The position numbers and the translations under genes are program-made. This document shows, piece after piece, positions 1 through 8,149 of a stretch of 24,268 nt of DNA (positions are counted from its first letter, which is position 1; the number at the start of each line of letters is the position of its first letter). Below the pieces are notes generated by a model, which did no database searches, was not told the DNA's origin, and saw nothing but the letters and a program-made list of their open reading frames with translations. The stretch spans positions 630,222 to 654,489 of the forward strand of contig QEOQ01000431.1 in the NCBI GenBank assembly GCA_010279815.1, written 5' to 3'. This DNA is from Brachionus plicatilis (taxonomy: Eukaryota; Rotifera; Eurotatoria; Ploima; Brachionidae).

Positions 1-94
1 ATAATAAAATGCTTAAAAATCTTCCGAATTCTTTCCTAATAAGAGTCCTAGAGTTCTTTAAACTTTGCTTAAAACATGATTTTTTCCCTGAAGC

Positions 95-1372
95 TTGGAA
101 GATCGCCAAAATTTCTATGATTTAAAAAAAAAAGAGTTTCCTTCTGACCCTAATAATTACCGTCCAATAAGTGTTACAAGTTGTTTTGGAAAATTACTGG
201 AAAGAATAGTTTACAATAGACTTTATTCATATGTTGAAAATAATAAAATATTAGCAAATGAACAATCTGGCTTTAGACGATTAAGAAAGACTGCAGACAA
301 CCTTATCTTTTTGATTCAAAAAATATCTGAGTCTTTTTGCAGATCTAAAAAGGTGTGCGGTCTCTTTTTTGATATTTCTAAGGCATTTAATAAGGTTTGG
401 CATGAAGGTCTCTTCTATAAACTAATTAAAGCTCAAATACCTGACTATCTTATCCTCTGGATACGATCATTCTTGTATCACAGATCTTTCAAGGTAAAAA
501 TTAATGACTTTACATCAAATTCATTTCCAATTAGGGCAGGTGTTCCACAAGGCTCAGTAATAAGCCTCTTACTCTTTAGCATATTTATTAATGATGTTCC
601 CAAAGCTGATATTTCGAACAAAAAATACTCACTCCTGTTTGCTGATGATCTGATTACTTTCTTCATATTTAAAAAGACAGGAAGAATTGAAAGAGAAATA
701 AATAACAACTTAAAAGAAATAGAGCCATGGCTATGCAAATGAAAGATGAAAATGTGCCCAAATAAATGTTGCTACACAATTTTCACAAAAAATAAGAAAT
801 TTAATAATACCTTTAGCCTTCAGTTATTCAACAAAACTATTCCCTATTCTAAAACTAATAAATTTCTTGGTCTGTACTTTGATGAAAGTCTTTGCTTTGA
901 TAAACAAATTAAAGAAGTAAAGACTAAATGCATGAATAGACTCAATATAATAAAAATTTTGTCTTCAAAAAATTGGAAGCTCAACCACAATACACGAGCT
1001 AGTCTTTACAAGGCACTTATTGGCTCAATTCTGGATTATAATTTTCCATGTCTTAACTCATTCTCCGAATCGGGTTTACAAAAGTTACAAGTTATTCAAA
1101 ATACTGCTGTTAGATGCATTCCAAAACTTCCTCTCAGAACCTCCTCTGAATCATTATTCTATGAAGCAGAAAATAAATTGAATATCAGTAAAATTGACCA
1201 CAGATTAAGCAATCTCTTAGAAAATTACCTTCGTAATGTCCTTGATTATTCAGTTTCATTGACTAAAAGACTTGTTTCGGAGTATCAAAGAGGCTTCGAT
1301 TCTAGATTTATTACGAATCCCACTCCTCTATGTAGCTGCTACCTAATTATACAAAAATTTTCTGACTCTTAA
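95..1372 (+). pseudogene. LINE reverse transcriptase, core and C-terminal part, one nonsense codon
   Basis: The frame holds recognisable RT motifs: NNYRPIS, FDISKAFNKVWH (the second Asp of the usual KAFDKVWH is Asn), GVPQGSVIS (usual GVPQGSVLSP, with the Pro lost) and the catalytic FADD. A TGA at 740-742 interrupts it, and the same frame continues from 743 with MCPNKC and the C-terminal region (DYNFPCLNSFSESGLQKLQ). Because the frame is unchanged, this looks like one point mutation, probably in a Trp codon. The beginning at 95 is only where the frame opens, not a true start, since the real frame upstream enters through a frameshift. Product if intact: the RT of a Jockey/CR1-like element. The clade is inferred from motifs only. 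Confidence 0.85.
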
Positions 1373-1605
1373 GATCTTATCTATATTTTTTTGTTTTTTT
1401 TTTCTCTCCCAACTCTATTTTTATTTTTTATAAACTAAACAGCTATTTAATTATTATTTTTGTATCTCATCCTCTCACTCATAAATGAAAAATAACTTAC
1501 TTTAAATTTAAAAATTTTTTAAACTGTTTTAATTATTTTATTTTATCTTATTTTTTTATTTTTTTTTTGTTATCTGAAGGAGCGCATGCTCGAACGGAAA
1601 ACAAA

Positions 1606-1630
1606 TAAATAATAATAATAATAATAATAT
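1606..1630 (+). repeat. AAT microsatellite tail of LINE family 1
   Basis: About eight AAT units directly follow the 3' UTR of the upstream LINE. The position and unit fit a LINE 3' terminal simple repeat, so this marks the 3' boundary of the element. Confidence 0.75.
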
Positions 1631-2110
1631 TTGTAAAAGAAAATTTTCCCAATAATACTTTAAAAATTAAGCTAAAATAATAAAATAAAAATTATTTGTG
1701 TTTAATTTAAAATTAAAAAACGTAGGCTTCTAAGTAATAATGAGGATTTATATTAGAGGTTCTCTCATGAATTTTTAAGTTTTGAAAATTAGTGTGATTT
1801 TACTTAAAATTGCTTTACTAAATATTGATTAAGAATTTTTTTTTTGAATAAAATTATAAAAGAACATGTGAGTAAAAAAAATAATTAAAAATAATTTATA
1901 AAATTTATAAGTTTTTTAGATTATTAAACCTTGAGCAATTTTTTAATCAGTTTTCTTTAATAAATGATGAATAATCAAACGAGAAGTATTATTTAAATAT
2001 TTGAAAGTAAATGATTTAATTACTTAAAATCTTTCAGATTTAATTAAACTGATTAATTTTTTGTTGATTAAATTATTATTTTTAAAAAAGATCAATTGAA
2101 ATGACCATTG
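1631..2110. other. AT-rich non-coding stretch
   Basis: No reading frame, RNA gene or clear repeat was seen here. The sequence is dominated by A and T runs. It lies between the tail of one LINE and the 3' end of an antisense LINE. Confidence 0.6.
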
Positions 2111-2151
2111 TTTAAAGAGTAGATACTCTGTATTAAATTAATAATATCTAA
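2111..2151 (+). repeat. 41-bp direct repeat, copy 1
   Basis: This segment matches 2958-2998 with five mismatches over 41 bases, in the same orientation. The two copies bracket about 800 bp that include the C-terminal fragment of an antisense LINE. They could be a diverged target-site duplication or part of the LINE itself; the sequence does not decide. Confidence 0.6.
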
Positions 2152-2214
2152 AAGGTAATCATAATACCTCTTTAACTAAAAATTAAAAATAATTGAATGA
2201 AATAAAAAAAAACA

Positions 2215-2640
2215 AAAAAAAAATTAATAAAGCAACGAAAATTCGATATATCTTGATTCGAAGCCTTCTTTTTATTCTTCCACAAGTTTGACGACCAGTG
2301 GAACAGAATGTGTCAATCCTGCCCTGATATATTTCTCATTCAACTCAAAAAGTCGATTTGAAATTGTTAGAAGATTTAATTTATTGAAGGCCTCTTGTTG
2401 TTTATTATTGGAGAGTTTATCATATTTCAGATTCAAAATAGATCGAACTGCTTAATTTTGAATATCTTGTATTTTTTGGATGTTAATTGCTGAGAATGAA
2501 TTTAAACATGGAAAAGAATAGTCCATGATTGATCCTATCAAGGATATGTAAAGATTACCTAATGTTTTTGATTTTAGACTGCATTTCATATTTGAGAGAT
2601 ATTTTATTATATTAAACGTTGAATTTTAGCGCTCTTTTAA
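2215..2640 (-). pseudogene. LINE RT C-terminal fragment
   Basis: No open ORF survives, but the minus-strand translation reads as the end of a family-1 RT: SLIGSIMDYSFPCLNSFS, then after a TAA (plus positions 2452-2454) AVRSILNLKYDKLSNNK, then LLTISNRLFELNEKYIRAG, then LVEE, a second in-frame TAA, and KEGFESRYIEFSLLY with a terminal stop. The same order of motifs is found at 1020-1340 in the sense-strand LINE. It is a pseudogene with two nonsense codons in an otherwise continuous frame. Confidence 0.75.
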
Positions 2641-2957
2641 TTGGGTCTAGTCAATTATGTAAACATTTGTTCACAAAATAATGTGAACAATGATGCTCAT
2701 CAAAGTCATATTCACAAAAATTCATTAATTTTTTTTAAAAAGTGATATAAAAATTATTTGAATAAACATTTTTTTTGGTAAACAAATTTAAAAATTTTTT
2801 TTATAATTTATTATAGAAAATTTGAATTGTAAAGAGTTGACTTATTTCTAATTAAGTCGATATTGGTAAATTTTTTAAAACATTAGGTTGTGGATCCGAC
2901 TTAGACCAGACCACGCTTGTTCTTTGATTATTTTAAGGCTTTTATAATTTCTAAGAA

Positions 2958-2998
2958 TTTAAAGAGGAGATACTCAGTATTCAATTAGCAATATCTAA
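2958..2998 (+). repeat. 41-bp direct repeat, copy 2
   Basis: This is the partner of 2111-2151. Its reverse complement also resembles the linker end of LINE copy B near 14750-14780, so at least this copy may be LINE-derived. Confidence 0.55.
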
Positions 2999-3229
2999 TT
3001 TTCTTGAACGATTCGTTATATTTTCTTCAAACATTTTTTCAGAAATATATTTCTTTCCCATCTTTAAAAAGTGATGACATTTCTCTTAAAGATTTCTTTT
3101 ATCTGAACTTATTTATTTTTCTGTAAAAAAGTCTACTTGACAGTGGATTTTTTCCTATTTTATTTATGAATTCTAGCCAGTTTTGGTTCAAAAATTCTTT
3201 TAGACTGAGACTAGCTCAGATGTTTGCAT

Positions 3230-3880
3230 TTAGCTCGTCAATTTTTCCGTATAACTATTTTGCTGACTAGAAGACTTAAGTAAATCATGGAAGTGTGTCC
3301 AAATTGCCTTTTTATAATTAAAATTAAAATTTGAACAATTAATTGTAATTGCATGCTCATCTAAAATATATGTTAGAATAGGTAAATGATCACTCAAAAT
3401 ACCATCATCTATCAAAACTTTAAAGTCAGCATTTCTATCTGAAAGAGAAGATGGGATCAAAAATAAATATCAAGGACTTAATAATAGTCTGTCTTAAATT
3501 TATTATATTTTGGTGTTTTATCATTAATTACAGAGAGATTGAACTAGTTTATAATTTTTTCCAAGATAAGGTCATTCTCGTTTTCACTAGAAATACTTAA
3601 ACTATTAGTCTTAGCATTCAGATCCCCACCCATTATAAATTTTCCACATTTCCTTGAGATATCTAGGAAAAAATCGAAAGGGAGTTCAATATCTGGTGGA
3701 TTGTAAAAACTAAAACAAAGAATTGTTTATTTTTAAGCTTACCTTTAAACAAAGAAGTTCTGCAGTAAATTTATCAAATGAAACATCATGTTTAAATTCA
3801 GTTCCTTCTTTTACGAAATATAAAAGAAATAGCTATTCCTCAATAGCATATTTATTTTAAGCCTTTACTAATGATATTTT
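3230..3880 (-). pseudogene. LINE apurinic-type endonuclease remnant
   Basis: On the minus strand the fragments read, in order, a YNPPDIELPFDFF segment, KFIMGGDLNAK (the GDxNAK motif of exonuclease/endonuclease/phosphatase-fold LINE endonucleases), a region ending in LDIYF, and an open stretch at 3460-3230 containing GILSDHLPILTYI. SDHLPI is the terminal catalytic SDH motif of the family. Frameshifts and stops separate the pieces. The domain would nick target DNA to prime reverse transcription; this copy cannot make an intact enzyme. Confidence 0.75.
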
Positions 3881-3923
3881 TCTTGAACGATTCACATCCT
3901 GAATGGATATGTCTAATTTTTTT

Positions 3924-4295
3924 TCAGAAATTAAATTGCCTGTAATATCCTGCTAGTTGAACAAGACATCGTTGGCTATTGATAAAATGGGATTCAACTA
4001 TATCAATGTAGTCTTCATGATGAGTTAGGTCGTAATTCACTGTTACTTTAATAACTCCGTTTGAAATCTGAGTGAAATTCTCAAGATTATACTTTTCATT
4101 CGTAAAAGACTGAATACAAATTTTTTTACTGACCTTTAAATTTTTATAAAGAAATTCTTTAATTTGGTTATGATCGAATTTGGGTGATGGCCAGTGAAAT
4201 CTAAGATTAGCTGTCATGGTCACTTCCGTGGGAGAGTCGTTAATAGTTAATTTTTCAGGAATACTAGCATCCCTTGCTATTTTTTTTAGGCCCAT
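3924..4295 (-). CDS. Small ORF at the 5' side of LINE copy A, possibly ORF1 remnant
   Basis: An open frame of 123 codons starts with MGLKKIARDASIPEKL. I do not recognise a domain and see no zinc knuckle (CCHC). It lies just upstream of the endonuclease remnant in the same orientation, the position of a LINE ORF1. The homologous stretch in copy B (about 14275-14480) is broken early by stops, then deleted. The ORF is therefore probably part of the retroelement and not a host gene. A role in RNA binding would be inferred from position alone. Confidence 0.4.
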   Translation of the reverse strand: MGLKKIARDASIPEKLTINDSPTEVTMTANLRFHWPSPKFDHNQIKEFLYKNLKVSKKICIQSFTNEKYNLENFTQISNGVIKVTVNYDLTHHEDYIDIVESHFINSQRCLVQLAGYYRQFNF

Positions 4296-4327
4296 CGATC
4301 ATTTTCCCATTGTTTTTTGTTTTCTTT

Positions 4328-4603
4328 TTAAAATAAGAAATAAAAAGAATTGTCTGTCTGAAATTCGTGTGATCTTAATTGATGTGTCGATTGAAACGAA
4401 TGTTCATGTTTAAAAACAATTTTATTAATCCATTTAATTTCATCAAAGGCATAAACTATTTTAAACATTTGTATTAAATCACGTCTTAGTCTTCTAATCT
4501 CGCGTCTTGGCAAATTTAGCTCTTGCAATCTTTTCTCAAAGGATATTCTCTTTTCTATTTTTTGGTTTCATTTTTTTCTGAAGAAGCTTTGGCACAGATA
4601 AAT
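4328..4603 (-). pseudogene. LINE C-terminal fragment of a different family at the 5' end of copy A
   Basis: The minus-strand frame reads ISFEKRLQELNLPRREIR and continues with RLRRDLIQMFKIVYAFDEI, which resembles the C-terminal tail of CR1-like RTs (LPSLExRRLRGDLIxVYKI in well-known members). It ends in a HEHSFQ and QLRSHEFQ stretch like the usual LRTHxx region. It sits upstream of an ORF1-like frame and endonuclease, where a 3' end is not expected. The same arrangement is present in copy B (12343-12525 plus 14146-14240). Confidence 0.6.
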
Positions 4604-4634
4604 CCAATTAGTCATATTTTATATGACTAATTGG
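4604..4634. repeat. Perfect hairpin: 14-bp arms, 3-nt loop
   Basis: CCAATTAGTCATAT (4604-4617) is followed by TTT (4618-4620) and by its exact reverse complement (4621-4634). The hairpin sits exactly between the end of antisense LINE copy A and the start of the sense LINE at 4635. Confidence 0.9.
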
Positions 4635-4641
4635 GGTTTAT

Positions 4642-5328
4642 ATGCCATTTTTCAATACAAAAGAAAAAAATCAATCAATATCATCCAACGAGTTAGTACT
4701 CTCAAGGCTTTCAGTTTTAATAAAAATTTTTGACTCGAGAAATATCCCAATATTTATTGTTGGAGACTTTAATGCTGACTTTTTTCGAAATAATAATCTT
4801 TCTAAATTTTCCGTCAATCAAAACCTTATTCCATTGGTCTTAACACTCAACTTCACTCTTATACTTACTCAAAAACCAGGGAAAAACGTAAACTATTATG
4901 CTAACCTTGATCACATTCTACTTATTGATCCTAAAAACAGTTTCACAGACTTAAATTGTAACATAATCGATGATATTGAGAACGTTAGTGATCATAGGTC
5001 GCTTAGATGTAACTTTACAATGTTCTCTAATGAGAATTTTTTTGAAAACGAAGTTAACCCTTCGTCTTCGATTAAGCTGAACCTTAATGATCAGATAATA
5101 GCTGATCTTTACAGAGATAAAGTTAATCACTATTTATCGAATGGTTATTTGAGATTCTTTAATGTAGACTTATTTAACTTAACTGATCCACAGGTATATG
5201 TTGACTCTTTTTATAAATTTTTCTGTGATTCCATTTCATTGGCCTCTAATGATGCACTGTCATTTCAAAAGAGTCTCCAGTCAGGAAAACTGAGTTCTAA
5301 CAATAAAAATAAGCCATGGTTTACCTGA
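4642..5328 (+). pseudogene. LINE endonuclease domain, N-terminally truncated
   Basis: The open frame of 228 codons carries the second half of an apurinic-type endonuclease: IFIVGDFNADF (GDFNA motif), LDHILL and VSDHRSLRC (SDH motif). The first strands and the catalytic Glu of the domain are missing because the element is 5'-truncated. The frame stops at a TGA (5326-5328) after KPWFT and goes on in the same frame with linker-type sequence (ELQIIKSKLVRDLIKTN), so the stop is probably a mutated Trp codon. The frame then runs to a TAA at 5734-5736. Confidence 0.8.
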
Positions 5329-7295
5329 GAACTCCAAATCATCAAATCTAAACTGGTTCGCGACCTAATAAAAACAAACTCTACACCTGAACTACTTAAA
5401 AGAAAAAAGTCTGTTAAAAGGGAATTTAGACAAATTCAAAGGCAAAACATTTATCTAAATCAGGTAAGTGAACAAGATAAAATTCAAAACACGTTCAACC
5501 ATATAAACAAAAATAAATTTTGGTCATATATTAGAAGATCAAAAAAAAAAAAGCGTTCTGTCGAAAAAAAAGTGTCGATAAAATTGGACCTTCTTCATTC
5601 TCATTTTAAAATGTTGTTTAGTGATTCAATAGACTCCCTATCTCAAGATCAAATATCCATAAAAAATCAGATATCAACTCTATTAAACTCATACTCCCGT
5701 CCTGATTCTACTCTGACCTTTGATATGATAACTTAAAAAAAAATATTAGATAAACTTGATTACTCTCCAGTCTGCGGTCTAGACAAGTTGTCTTACTCTC
5801 TAATCAAACATGGGAACATCCCTATGCTACGCGTTGCTCTTCTAGAATTCTTCAAACATTTATTATACCTTAACTATATTCCATCAGGGTTTAACATCTC
5901 TAAGATTAGCCCAATCCTAAAAGACCATTCAAAAAAATTGTTCTGACCTGAATAATGTTAGACCAATTTCTATATCGAACTGTTTAGCCCAAATCTTAGA
6001 AAAAAATTAATACTTTACAACTCACCTGAGCTTTATTAAGTAAGTAACAACCAATTCGGTTTTAGAAAGAAAACCTCATGTAATCACGCCTTTTTTGTGG
6101 TTAAAGAAGCCATACTCGATTACGTGTCGAAAGGATCGGGTGTCAAGATTGCCTCTCTTGATGCTCAAAAGGCCTTTGACAAGGTTTGGAGAGATGGAAT
6201 TTTCTTTAAGCTGCTTCCAAAAATGGACATTTGTCTTTGGATACTTTTAAAAAAATACTATGACTCGCCAAAGCTGTAGTCTGTCTTGATGCTAGTCTAT
6301 CTGATGTTTTCCAAATTGAATGTGGGGTAAAGCAGGGTGGAATCTTATCCCCATTCCTGTTCAATATCTTCATAAATGATCTAATCGAAGAATGCTTAGA
6401 AAAGAACTTGGGCGGCATTTTTAACAACCTTAATATTTCAATAATTGTTTATGCAGATGACATAATTCTTATTAGCCCAGTCGATAGTCATCTCCAAATT
6501 TTACTGGATATCTGTAGTAGCTATGGTTTAAAATGGAGACTTAAATTTAACCCAATCAAATCTAAAATAATTACATTTGGTCCTATTCTCTTTAACTGCG
6601 ACTTCACTTTGAGTGGTAAAAAACTGAATAAAGTTGATAACATTGAGTATCTAGGATTTGTTATCAACTCAGACATAGACTTTAATTCTTTTGCATTGGA
6701 CAAATTCACTCAAGTACAAAAGTCATTCTTCTCAGCCTCTTTTTTGTTAAATAAGATGAGCCATGCTTCCCCTACTTTAAAAAGTTTTATTTACAAAACA
6801 TTTTGCCTTTCACAATTCACTTATGGTCTTGAAAACTTAACACTGGACAACAAAACACTCAAAACTCTTAACATAAATCAAAACAATATTGTTAGACAAA
6901 TGTTTAAGCTAAAATCTAATTGTCACATGTCTGGTATACTAAAAGTTCTTAGACTCTTTAAGATTGAACAACTTTATCTTTTTTCTAAGATGTCCTTTAT
7001 CAGTTCAGTTGGATTTAACCACTTATCTTCACAAATATTTAAATACTTATGTAATAACATTTCAATGAACAAAATTTGTTCTGCCCTCTCCTTTGGTAAT
7101 GATCTCAAGCGTTTGATGCAGTTCACTAATAAAAACCTCGATACAATACTAAATAGTATTGGTCAGCTTAAATTGGATCTTAAGCGTCATTTTTACTTAC
7201 GTTTCGGAATCTCGGACTCTATTGAGCTTTGTTTGAATAACTTAAGATTCAAATCTTTTCAAATACTTCTAAATGAATTAATAAAACCAAATTAA
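5329..7295 (+). pseudogene. LINE reverse transcriptase with stops and frameshifts
   Basis: The linker continues to a TAA at 5734-5736, then reads LDYSPVCGLDKLSYSLIKHG. A frameshift lies in the A run near 5930-5940, followed by VRPISISNCLAQILE, and another near 6005. The frame 6097-6279 contains SLDAQKAFDKVWRDG. A further shift near 6270 leads to CGVKQGGILSPFLFNIFIND and then to an open stretch of 295 codons (6408-7295) with the catalytic YADD, WRLKFNPIKSK and the thumb. The RT active-site motifs are intact in sequence but lie in different frames. Confidence 0.82.
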
Positions 7296-7471
7296 GTCAG
7301 TTCCCTCCTTCTGGTCCAGGGGGGTTTCTATAAATAACTGTATCTTTTTCTTTTTCTACTTTTATCTGTATTTAATTTTACTTTCTTTTTATTTTTATGC
7401 AAAACTTTAATTTTAATTTTTATTTTACTTTTCCTAATGGAGGTTAATCTGAATTAAATAAATTAAATAAA

Positions 7472-7708
7472 TAAATAATAAACTATAAGTTTTTGAAATA
7501 TATATTAAGATTTAAAAACCGTAAAAGAAAAGGCAGTTTTTACAAAGAAATTGCTTTGGTCACAGTAGAATTGTCCGATGCAGCTAAATTAACTGCAAAA
7601 AAAGCATTAAGCAAACATTCAAAACCGGTACAATGTAGCATTTGTGGTGAATTTATGAAAAATGAAAAGGGTGCTAAATTGCACATGTCAAAAAAACACA
7701 AAGAATAA
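7472..7708 (+). CDS. C2H2 zinc-finger exon or gene fragment, no ATG
   Basis: The frame 7475-7708 encodes a basic stretch (LRFKNRKRKGSFYKE) and one canonical C2H2 finger, CSICGEFMKNEKGAKLHMSK followed by KHKE, spaced C-x2-C-x12-H-x4-H, then stops. There is no ATG in the frame; the upstream stop is at 7472, within the LINE 3' tail. A splice acceptor (TATAAG at 7484-7489) could open the exon. The LINE ends here, so the likely reading is the last exon of a gene whose upstream part was cut off or distanced by the insertion. The gene itself is not recognised. Confidence 0.5.
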
Positions 7709-7763
7709 ATTAGATTTTGTTTTATTTTATTTTGAAAATTGAGACTTAATTTTTTTTTTTAAT

Positions 7764-7847
7764 TGATCATTGATCACTGATCACATTCTGGACATGATAC
7801 CTATGATCACATTTTTTGGTGAACACTTGATCACATTCTGGACATGA
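7764..7847. repeat. TGATCA cluster with a 20-bp direct repeat
   Basis: TGATCACATTCTGGACATGA occurs exactly at 7778-7797 and 7828-7847, 50 bp apart. The palindrome TGATCA occurs five times in this stretch (7764, 7771, 7778, 7804, 7828). It lies about 300-390 bp before the polybromo ATG, so a regulatory role is possible but not shown. Confidence 0.6.
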
Positions 7848-7849
7848 CC

Positions 7850-8149
7850 CAAATTATTTTTTTTGGAAGAAAAAAAAACTATTTTCTAATAGAGAATTTT
7901 TTCCTCTACAAGATAGCATATGATTTACATATTTTTTTTATATGTTTGCAAAAGATATTCTCATCGGACCGAAGCATAATTTTGACAATTAAAAAATTCT
8001 TTGAACCCCTGTAGACGAAATCGATACTATAGAGCCCTTTTTATCTAAAAGTTAATTATAAGACAAAAAATATGTCGATATGAATTTTTTTTTTTTAAAT
8101 TTCCAAAACAATCAAATTAAACGAATAATAGCAGAGGTTAGATCAAAAA
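7850..8149 (+). other. 5' flank of polybromo, no clear elements
   Basis: An AT-rich leader region with long A and T runs. I see no convincing TATA box or initiator, and no good pyrimidine tract with AG before the start codon. Confidence 0.4.

Larger units (their letters stand above)
1..1630 (+). mobile_element. 3' part of a broken LINE (non-LTR retrotransposon), family 1
   Basis: The window opens inside a LINE reverse-transcriptase ORF. From base 2 the open frame reads as the stretch just before the RT core, ending in AWKIAKISMI; it then shifts frame in the A run near 124-134 and continues as the RT core. A thumb and C-terminal region follows to 1372, then an AT-rich 3' UTR with a short GAGC-GCAT-GCTC hairpin (1580-1591) and a tail of AAT units ending near 1630. 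Simple-repeat tails of this kind are usual for CR1/Jockey-like LINEs. At least one frameshift and one nonsense codon make this copy inactive. The 5' half lies outside the window. Confidence 0.88.
2200..4603 (-). mobile_element. Antisense, internally deleted LINE of family 1 (copy A)
   Basis: Read on the minus strand from 4603 downwards, this element shows, in order: a fragment resembling the C-terminus of another LINE (4603-4328), an ORF of unknown type (4295-3924), an apurinic-type endonuclease remnant (about 3880-3230), the linker between endonuclease and RT (about 3230-2960), and the RT C-terminus (about 2640-2215). The RT core is absent. The C-terminal part matches the LINE at the window start (DYSFPCLNSFSAINIQKIQ against DYNFPCLNSFSESGLQKLQ). 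Several stops and frameshifts make it dead. A second copy lies at 12343-14820 in the opposite orientation. Confidence 0.78.
4635..7480 (+). mobile_element. 5'-truncated, decayed LINE, family 2
   Basis: The element begins inside the endonuclease domain (4642), runs through linker, RT and C-terminal region (stop at 7293-7295) and an AT-rich 3' UTR, and ends in an AAAT-type tail (about 7451-7482). Truncation at the 5' end is the normal outcome of target-primed reverse transcription. Its RT motifs (DAQKAFDKVWRDG, GVKQGGILSP, YADD) differ from family 1 but resemble the antisense LINE at 12526-14145. Two nonsense codons and several frameshifts were found, so it is inactive. Confidence 0.85.

Noticed and set aside
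2111..2998. 41-bp repeats as LTRs of a retrotransposon
   Set aside because: Far too short, without TG...CA ends, gag or integrase; the sequence between them is a LINE fragment.
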